Shown in pieces: positions 59,860 through 64,000 of a stretch of DNA of 64,000 nucleotides. The stretch comes from Glycomyces artemisiae. GTDB taxonomy: Bacteria; Actinomycetota; Actinomycetes; Mycobacteriales; Micromonosporaceae. A program made the translations under genes and the position numbers. Positions within the stretch are counted from its first letter, which is position 1; each line of letters starts with the position of its first letter. The DNA lies in the NCBI RefSeq assembly GCF_003002955.1, contig NZ_PVTJ01000001.1, forward strand, positions 868,001 to 932,000, read 5' to 3'. Below the pieces are notes generated by a model. The model was not told the DNA's origin, ran no database searches, and was given only the letters and a program-made list of their open reading frames with translations.

Positions 59860-61958
59860 GGGGCAGCGCGAGATTGGCACCTACGCCAAAGCTCCGGCTC
59901 ATAGGCCGGGGCTTTATTGCCGGTGGTCGATACTGGGATCGAACCAGTGACCCCTCGCGTGTGAAGCGCAATCGGCCCGTTTCGGATGCCTGGTACGGCC
60001 GTTGATGAGCTGGTCAGCGGCTTTGCGGCCGTACCGTTCGGGTCCCATGTTAGCCGCTGTTGTCCGCACCTACGGCTCTTGGATTGGCTCTTGGCTCGAC
60101 CGTCCACTATGGTTCTAAGCGAGGTCCAACGGCGTCGCCACCTTGCCGTAGCCGACGCTTGCGGCGGCAAGATGCCCGACCCGATCTTACAGCGATGACG
60201 CTGACCGCCACGGCCGTGATCCAACGGGCCCGGACGCCGTTCGTGTCGGCCTTGCTCGGAGCGGAGCCGGAGTCTCGCGCAACCAATACGTACCCATGTT
60301 CGAAGTACTTGACGCTCCCCACGATCCCGCTGTCGCTGCCCTGGCGCCCCTGCGCCCACCCTGCTCGTAGTCGTTGCGATGGTCGCCGGTTCGCGCGCCT
60401 GGTCCGCCTCGCTGGCGCCCGCCGCCGCACAGGGACCGGCCGAAGGCCGCACGCCCTGGGCGAGCGGCGCGCGCCAGGCGCGCGCAGCGCGCCCTTGATG
60501 ACGTATAGAAAGTTTGAACCGGTGCGCTTCGGCTGCATCGGGATCGATGGGGAGTGCTGCACTGGAAGAGGCTGCATCTGGCGACGAGGGGAAGGTCACG
60601 AGTATCATCACTGGTATGACTACAGGAAACGTCACGGTTTCGCTGGATACGGCGATCATCGATATGGCGAAAGAGCAGGCCGCTTCGGCGGGAATGAGCA
60701 TGTCGGCCTGGGTGGCGCGGACGATCCGCTCGGCGACATTCGAGGCTGCTGCCCGGCGGTACGCAGAGTTCGAGGCTGAGGGCACCGATATGGCGGCCTG
60801 GGATGCCGAGAATGACGCGGCGGACCGCCTGGCCGGTGCTGAGTGGTAAGGCAGGGAGAGTTCTACGACCACACGCTTCGGGGCCACCGTTACAGGGTCC
60901 TCGTGGTCAGCTCCGATGCCCATAACGCCGTCGCAATCCCCTGGGTGGTTCCGGTCCGGCACGGCGCCGTTGACGCACCGCCCTACCTGGTGGCCTTGTC
61001 GGAGGCTGATCCGTTGAGTGGCACCGCGGACATTGGCCGGTTGACTCAACTGGGAGTGTCCGGCGAACCGATTGGGTTGGTGGCGGGTGCGACGATGAAT
61101 CGAATACGGAACGCGATCCACGACATTTTCGCAGGTTAACGACACTGGTTTGCTAGACCTGTACACGACAAGAGTTGCGTCGTCAGATGTCTTGTTGCGG
61201 GGCCAACGCTCGCCAATTGGGTCTGCTTTCTCGGCTTCGCGGACGGTCTCAATGATGGATTGCGGCCCGTCTCCGAACGCAACCTTGGCGAACTCCTCCC
61301 AGCCAAGCAGGTGGAAGAGTTCTACGGCGCGGGCAGCTCCATCACTCATGACTGCGAGAGCTTCGATTGCGGTTGTCGGGACTGAGCCAGTCAATGCCTG
61401 TTCAGCGATTGAACTATCGGCGGCCGCAACCCAGAAACCCTCCGGGGTGTTGCGAGTTGCGAGTTCAGCACGCTTCATTGATTGCAGTGCAACAGCTTTG
61501 CGAGGATCACCAATTGGATACCGATCAGCTTCTTGTTGCTCCTGGGGCACAGGGAACCTGCCGCGTTGATCGCTGGTAACAATGGTTTCTTGCTTCGTCT
61601 GGACGAGAATAGTGGCGTCACCGAGCAGCAGCCAACGCATCTCCTTTGGGCCGAAACTAACGATCGCAACTGCCGCGCTTGGTGTGCCTGGATGTGTCAA
61701 GTCGCATGTGCCACGGTGAAGATCGGCAACCGACCCGATAGCGACCCTCAGAGCTTCCTTGAGGGCGGTATCAGGACGAATATGAGTTTTGAGGGTATTA
61801 CCGAGTTGGGTGGCAAACCAAGCCGCCCCGTGGATACATCCTGTCTCTGTTCGCGCGGTCGCGCCGTCGAGCAGGATGACTGTGGTCGGATCGACCAGAA
61901 AGTAGTCCTCGTTGGGCTTCTCCGACGTGCCCGGACTCGTGTATCCCTCAACCCTCAT
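59856..61958 (-). CDS. PP2C-family phosphatase; frame lacks its expected stop
   Basis: Residues 1 to about 270 (down to about 61152) are a clear metal-dependent PP2C-like phosphatase: SEKPNEDYFLVDPTTVILLDGATA, PGTPSAAVAIVSFG, VMSDGAARAVELFHLLG and KTSDDATLVVYR with the metal-binding Asp residues. Relatives stop right after DDATxVVYR. Here the frame continues with no stop for over 400 codons, antisense to the toxin genes, through the att site, to 59856. That extension does not look like protein. A lost stop or truncation at the element end is likely. The ATG at 61958 has GGTGGAG ahead; a GTG at 61970 is possible. It follows the HTH gene directly. Confidence 0.6.
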   Translation of the reverse strand: MRVEGYTSPGTSEKPNEDYFLVDPTTVILLDGATARTETGCIHGAAWFATQLGNTLKTHIRPDTALKEALRVAIGSVADLHRGTCDLTHPGTPSAAVAIVSFGPKEMRWLLLGDATILVQTKQETIVTSDQRGRFPVPQEQQEADRYPIGDPRKAVALQSMKRAELATRNTPEGFWVAAADSSIAEQALTGSVPTTAIEALAVMSDGAARAVELFHLLGWEEFAKVAFGDGPQSIIETVREAEKADPIGERWPRNKTSDDATLVVYRSSKPVSLTCENVVDRVPYSIHRRTRHQPNRFAGHSQLSQPANVRGATQRISLRQGHQVGRCVNGAVPDRNHPGDCDGVMGIGADHEDPVTVAPKRVVVELSLPYHSAPARRSAASFSASQAAISVPSASNSAYRRAAASNVAERIVRATQADMLIPAEAACSFAISMIAVSSETVTFPVVIPVMILVTFPSSPDAASSSAALPIDPDAAEAHRFKLSIRHQGRAARAWRAPLAQGVRPSAGPCAAAGASEADQAREPATIATTTSRVGAGAPGQRQRDRGERQVLRTWVRIGCARLRLRSEQGRHERRPGPLDHGRGGQRHRCKIGSGILPPQASATARWRRRWTSLRTIVDGRAKSQSKSRRCGQQRLTWDPNGTAAKPLTSSSTAVPGIRNGPIALHTRGVTGSIPVSTTGNKAPAYEPELWRRCQSRAAP
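59888..59915. terminator. Bidirectional terminator originally serving the tRNA-Val gene
   Basis: Arms AAAGCTCCGGC/GCCGGGGCTTT flank TCATAG and are followed by ATT. It lies just downstream of the tRNA 3' end on the minus strand and just after the flavoprotein gene on the plus strand. It matches the 48575-48602 hairpin in 26 of 28 bases. Confidence 0.75.
59924..59966 (-). other. att site: displaced 3' half of a tRNA-Val(CAC) gene
   Basis: Read on the minus strand, this holds an anticodon loop TTCACAC (59965-59959, anticodon CAC), the 3' anticodon-stem strand GCGAG, a 5-base variable loop GGGTC, a perfect T-arm (ACTGG, loop TTCGATC, CCAGT), the acceptor 3' strand ATCGACC and discriminator A at 59924. 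No D-arm or 5' acceptor strand precedes it. This is the classic remnant left when an element integrates into a tRNA 3' end. The rebuilt full tRNA should lie at the far end of the element beyond the window. Confidence 0.8.
59967..60601. other. Gene-poor stretch inside the element, next to att
   Basis: I see no convincing gene here. The DNA has mixed composition, several AT-rich spots and GC-rich palindromic runs near 60470-60490 (GCGCGCCAGGCGCGC). On the minus strand the phosphatase frame passes through it, but without protein-like composition. It may hold remnants of element genes or sites needed for excision. Confidence 0.4.
60616..60849 (+). CDS. Ribbon-helix-helix antitoxin-like protein
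   Basis: The 77-residue protein begins MTTGNVTVSLDTAIIDMAKEQ, then ASAGMSMSAWVARTIRSATFE: one beta strand and two helices of the RHH DNA-binding fold, followed by an acidic tail (EAEGTDMAAWDAEND) that would bind and block the toxin. TATCAT (60603-60608) lies 7 bases before the ATG and there is no ribosome-binding site, so the mRNA is probably leaderless. It overlaps the toxin start by 7 bases. Confidence 0.75.
   Translation: MTTGNVTVSLDTAIIDMAKEQAASAGMSMSAWVARTIRSATFEAAARRYAEFEAEGTDMAAWDAENDAADRLAGAEW
60843..61139 (+). CDS. MazF/PemK-like toxin
   Basis: The 98-residue protein reads VRQGEFYDHTLRGHRYRVLVVSSDAHN, then VVPVRHGA, IGRLTQLGV and a final helix ATMNRIRNAIHDIFAG, the compact SH3-like barrel of MazF/PemK endoribonucleases. 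The family cleaves mRNA at short motifs. The usual basic and Ser/Thr residues around the first loops are partly kept, so activity is likely but unproven. The GTG start lies within the antitoxin gene. The gene converges on the PP2C gene. Confidence 0.75.
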   Translation: MVRQGEFYDHTLRGHRYRVLVVSSDAHNAVAIPWVVPVRHGAVDAPPYLVALSEADPLSGTADIGRLTQLGVSGEPIGLVAGATMNRIRNAIHDIFAG

Positions 61959-61959
61959 C

Positions 61960-62832
61960 TCAGGCTCCACCCTGCTCGTAGACCTGACTCATCCGCTCTA
62001 CCTTCATGATCTTCGCGGACTTGCCGTCCTTCTTCTCGAAATCTACAGACACGAGAACTGAAAAGCGCTTCGTCTTGAGCTGCCGATACAGCTTGCTTAC
62101 GTTGTCAGAGAGCCATTCTGCGGCACCGAGGGTTCCTTCAGAGTGAATACCGGCGACGTAGAGGAAGGTGCCGTTGCCGTCTGGTCGGGGAAGTCGGCCG
62201 ATGTACCCGTAATCCTGGTTGATGCCCTTGTCACTGGGGGATCGGTATTCGACTCCGACCGTCTTGTCGGTGAGGTACCAACCTCGTTCGTCTTCCTTGA
62301 AGCCGAGATGTGAGTCCGCAGCTAGAACTTGTTCCAGGAAGGGCAGCACTCGGGGCGCGGTCAGGACGATGAGGTTGGGTCGGTTGAGGTTGACCAGTCC
62401 TGGCGGCGGAACCTCTTCATTCACGGCGTCAAGTCCCAGCACGCGCGCAGTCTCCGCAAGGATGCGAGATGCGTTCATGGATTCGGTTGAGACCACGTAC
62501 TTTGCGGCGGTGTCCCGGCGTCCGTGCTCGGGCTTGGTGCCAATTGCGATGGTCAGTGATCCGGAACCGAGGAACGCTCGCTCCGGCTTCGCACCCTGGG
62601 ATCGGAGCTGGGAAATGCGAGATTTCGAGACACCAAGGGCATCTGCAACGTCACTGGCACGCATCCCGCCTTCAATCAATGTATCGAGACCATCGCGCCT
62701 GACATGAAGAACCTTGGTCACCTCATCCTGGAGCTGCTCAACTGCGGCGTGAGCAGCCTTGGTCCGCTCTAGTGGGTCCTCGATCTCGCGTAGTGCTTGA
62801 GCAACTGCTGGAACCTCAAAGTTGATGGTCAT
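61960..62832 (-). CDS. Helix-turn-helix protein with C-terminal sensor-like domain
   Basis: The 290-residue protein has an N-terminal helical region, an HTH (EGGMRASDVADALGVSKSRISQLRSQG, about residues 54-80) and a 200-residue alpha/beta domain (PNLIVLTAPRVLPFLEQVL; DYGYIGRLPRPDGNGTFLYVAGIHSEGTLGAAEWL) that I cannot name but which looks like a ligand sensor. TACACT (62844-62839) lies 6 bases before the ATG, so the transcript is probably leaderless. The PP2C start follows its stop by one base, making a regulator-phosphatase unit. The element's divergent promoter lies upstream. Confidence 0.75.
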   Translation of the reverse strand: MTINFEVPAVAQALREIEDPLERTKAAHAAVEQLQDEVTKVLHVRRDGLDTLIEGGMRASDVADALGVSKSRISQLRSQGAKPERAFLGSGSLTIAIGTKPEHGRRDTAAKYVVSTESMNASRILAETARVLGLDAVNEEVPPPGLVNLNRPNLIVLTAPRVLPFLEQVLAADSHLGFKEDERGWYLTDKTVGVEYRSPSDKGINQDYGYIGRLPRPDGNGTFLYVAGIHSEGTLGAAEWLSDNVSKLYRQLKTKRFSVLVSVDFEKKDGKSAKIMKVERMSQVYEQGGA

Positions 62833-62962
62833 GGATTCAGTGTACCCGATTTAAGGCCCCTAAACGAGGCTGCCTCTCGAGACATAATGTGATGTTTCCG
62901 CAGCTAGATGACCACTTTCTGTCCTCCTGGTTGATAGCCCTGAAGATTTTTGTTGAGGGGGC

Positions 62963-63020
62963 TTGACGACTTCATGGCCGCGTGGTTTACTTGGTTTATG
63001 GCCCTCAACTTCGTGTTGAG
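62963..63020 (+). promoter_or_regulatory. Element promoter with inverted-repeat operator
   Basis: TTGACG (62963-62968), 17 bases and TTTACT (62986-62991) form a promoter toward the 63104 gene. CTCAAC-TTCGT-GTTGAG (63004-63020) is a perfect inverted repeat just downstream, and a third GTTGAG lies at 62953. The divergent HTH protein is the likely binder. Confidence 0.5.
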
Positions 63021-63103
63021 CCCTCTGAACTCTGAGCGGATCTCGGTGTTCATGGGGATCGCGACGGGCGCGATTCCTGAGCCAAACGGAAAGAGGTATC
63101 TCA

Positions 63104-63469
63104 ATGCTTCAGAAGCTCCCGATCAACCTGTCTGGCTACTCGCTCATGGTCACCGAGGCTCCCGAGCTGAAGACCTTCGAGAAGGACGGTCAGACCACGG
63201 TCGCGACGACGTTCGACACGAAGGAGTCGATCTTCGTCGTGAGCGTCTTTGCGAAGCCGCTCCAGAAGTCCGCGTTCGGTAAGCGACTCAAGGGTGAAGA
63301 GATCAAGGTCGAGTTCACCCGCGAGCCGGACCAGGAGTTCGACGAGGGCACGTATATCCAGCTCGACCGTCCCACCGTCTCCGTCTCGGAGTTCACGAAC
63401 GAGAAGAACAAGACCTTCGTCTCGCAGAAGTTCCAGGCTGAGGGCCTGGTTCCTGCGCCCAAGAGCTAG
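63104..63469 (+). CDS. Conjugative-element hypothetical protein
   Basis: The 121-residue protein is beta-rich and acidic: INLSGYSLMVTEAPELKTFE, QTTVATTFDTKESIFVVSVF, EEIKVEFTREPDQEFDEGTY and FVSQKFQAEGLVPAPKS. Similar short proteins precede replication and FtsK-like transfer genes in actinomycete integrative elements; their function is unknown to me. AAAGAGG precedes the ATG. It lies behind the element promoter opposite the HTH gene. Confidence 0.75.
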   Translation: MLQKLPINLSGYSLMVTEAPELKTFEKDGQTTVATTFDTKESIFVVSVFAKPLQKSAFGKRLKGEEIKVEFTREPDQEFDEGTYIQLDRPTVSVSEFTNEKNKTFVSQKFQAEGLVPAPKS

Positions 63470-63792
63470 CGGCTGGCGCTGCTTGGTGGCCCTTCCCCCG
63501 GGTCTTGACGGGGCGGCCGGTTTGAGTCCGGCAAGGGCACTGGGCCGGTGAGGTGTCATTCGCGCAGACGGGATGTCGTGCGGGTGCCTTCGCTGGTGAG
63601 TTGTCACTGAATTCAACAGGGTGTTTGAGCTTGCCTTTTTCCGGGCTGACTCGCCGTCCGCAATAGACACCTCGTGTCGCGGTCGCCGGGTTCATTCCTC
63701 CACGGGCGCAAGGAAGGAGACGCATCTCCGTGGAGGTTTGTGCACGTCGAACGTCGATGTGCGGGTTTCCCCGAAAGGGTAGGTGAATCAAT
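63470..63792. other. Intergenic stretch with direct repeats
   Basis: No gene is evident. GGTGAGGTGTCA (63547-63558) and GGTGAGTTGTCA (63595-63606) match in 11 of 12 bases, 48 bp apart, and may be protein sites. A T-arm-like hairpin (CCGG-TTTGAGT-CCGG near 63517) lacks the rest of a tRNA. Confidence 0.35.
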
Positions 63793-64000
63793 GTGAGTAA
63801 TCCGAAGTCGGTCGAGGAGATCGCGGCGATGCGGCAGGATCTCAAGACCTCAGTGGAGGAGCTGGAGACGGCTCTCCTGGAGCACTTGGCCCCGCGGATG
63901 CCCGACGGGATCGTGCTGTTCGGGGTCGAGATGACGAACACGATGTTCGTGTTCGGCACGTGGGTCGAGGGCCTGGAGAGCGTCCGGGATATCGAGGCCC
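63793..64000 (+). CDS. Element-encoded hypothetical protein, 3'-truncated by window edge
   Basis: A GTG at 63793 opens a frame that runs to the window end (69 codons visible): SNPKSVEEIAAMRQDLKTSV, EELETALLEHLAPRMPDGIV, LFGVEMTNTMFVFGTW. The start is helical and acidic, then mixed alpha/beta. AAAGGGTAGGTG lies ahead. The family is not recognised. It is the next gene of the element's plus-strand module. Confidence 0.6.
   Translation, partial: MSNPKSVEEIAAMRQDLKTSVEELETALLEHLAPRMPDGIVLFGVEMTNTMFVFGTWVEGLESVRDIEA

Larger units (their letters stand above)
59924..64000. mobile_element. Integrated mobile element (AICE-like), one end only
   Basis: From the tRNA-Val remnant to the window end the DNA has lower GC and different codon use, and carries a toxin-antitoxin-like pair, a phosphatase, a helix-turn-helix protein and small genes typical of actinomycete integrative and conjugative elements. 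The integrase, replication and transfer genes and the other att site are not in the window, so the class is inferred. Confidence 0.7.

Noticed and set aside
60107..60577. 156-codon minus-strand frame inside the element
   Set aside because: It contains long Arg/Pro/Ala-rich stretches and lies in a region where several frames are open by composition. There is no start signal or recognisable domain.
63470..63540. tRNA-like T-arm (CCGG-TTTGAGT-CCGG) with AAGGGC/GCCCTT ends
   Set aside because: The enclosed length is only about 50 nt, with no D-arm or proper anticodon arm, so it cannot fold as a tRNA.
1..64000. CRISPR arrays, rRNA genes and insertion-sequence transposases
   Set aside because: I found no regularly spaced direct repeats, no 16S/23S-like sequence and no transposase motifs with terminal inverted repeats.

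Overview
The window is high-GC DNA (about 70% or more over most of its length) from a free-living actinomycete. This is suggested by GTG/TTG starts, dense operons with 4-base start/stop overlaps, many leaderless genes, LacI/GntR/IclR/MerR regulators, an F420-type reductase and several sugar importers encoded without their ATPase. The gene mix recalls Glycomyces-like soil or plant-associated genera, but the sequence alone does not prove the genus. No rRNA operon, complete tRNA or CRISPR array was found.

Layout. 0-2.2 kb: a partial acetyltransferase, a luciferase-like monooxygenase and an SDR. 2.3-9.4 kb: a LacI regulator with its own double operator, then an ABC sugar importer (lipoprotein plus two permeases) and a GH78 alpha-L-rhamnosidase, probably one rhamnoside-use locus. 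9.46-13 kb: a convergent LplA/LplB/YtcP-like oligosaccharide importer. 13.2-18.5 kb: an F420-type reductase, then a LacI-ThuA-Gfo/Idh-Gfo/Idh operon. 18.5-21.4 kb: a DEDDh exonuclease, a MerR regulator and a secreted alpha/beta hydrolase behind a MerR-type promoter. 21.5-29.5 kb: surface and secreted functions, namely a large GT2-membrane-GT4 glycosyltransferase, its shorter tandem paralogue, an FG-GAP protein and a secreted GH43/GH32-like propeller. 29.5-43.4 kb: a GH38 alpha-mannosidase; a seven-gene minus-strand operon (importer, GH39 beta-xylosidase, aldehyde dehydrogenase, 2-hydroxyacid dehydrogenase, signal-less binding protein) behind a near-consensus promoter overlapped by a GntR-type operator; and two paralogous GntR genes flanking an alditol oxidase. 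43.5-48.4 kb: a proline-rich leader peptide coupled to two DUF21/CBS membrane proteins, a CDF metal exporter and a BlaI/M56 pair.

48.6-53.4 kb has a different texture: a GT4 gene, a compact P450-RiPP operon (28-residue precursor, hairpin, cytochrome P450), then gene remnants including a truncated PLP decarboxylase fused to the tail of a secreted Cys-rich protein. The RiPP operon is the most interesting system in the window. 53.6-59.9 kb: an epimerase and an MHS-type MFS transporter divergent from an FAD oxidoreductase and an IclR regulator, then a split-barrel flavoprotein.

From 59,924 to the window end is one end of an integrated mobile element. It starts at a displaced 3' half of a tRNA-Val(CAC) gene (an att site). 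It carries a ribbon-helix-helix/MazF-like pair, a PP2C phosphatase whose frame lacks its expected stop, a helix-turn-helix sensor-like protein, and small conjugative-element-type genes with lower GC. The integrase and transfer genes would lie beyond 64,000.
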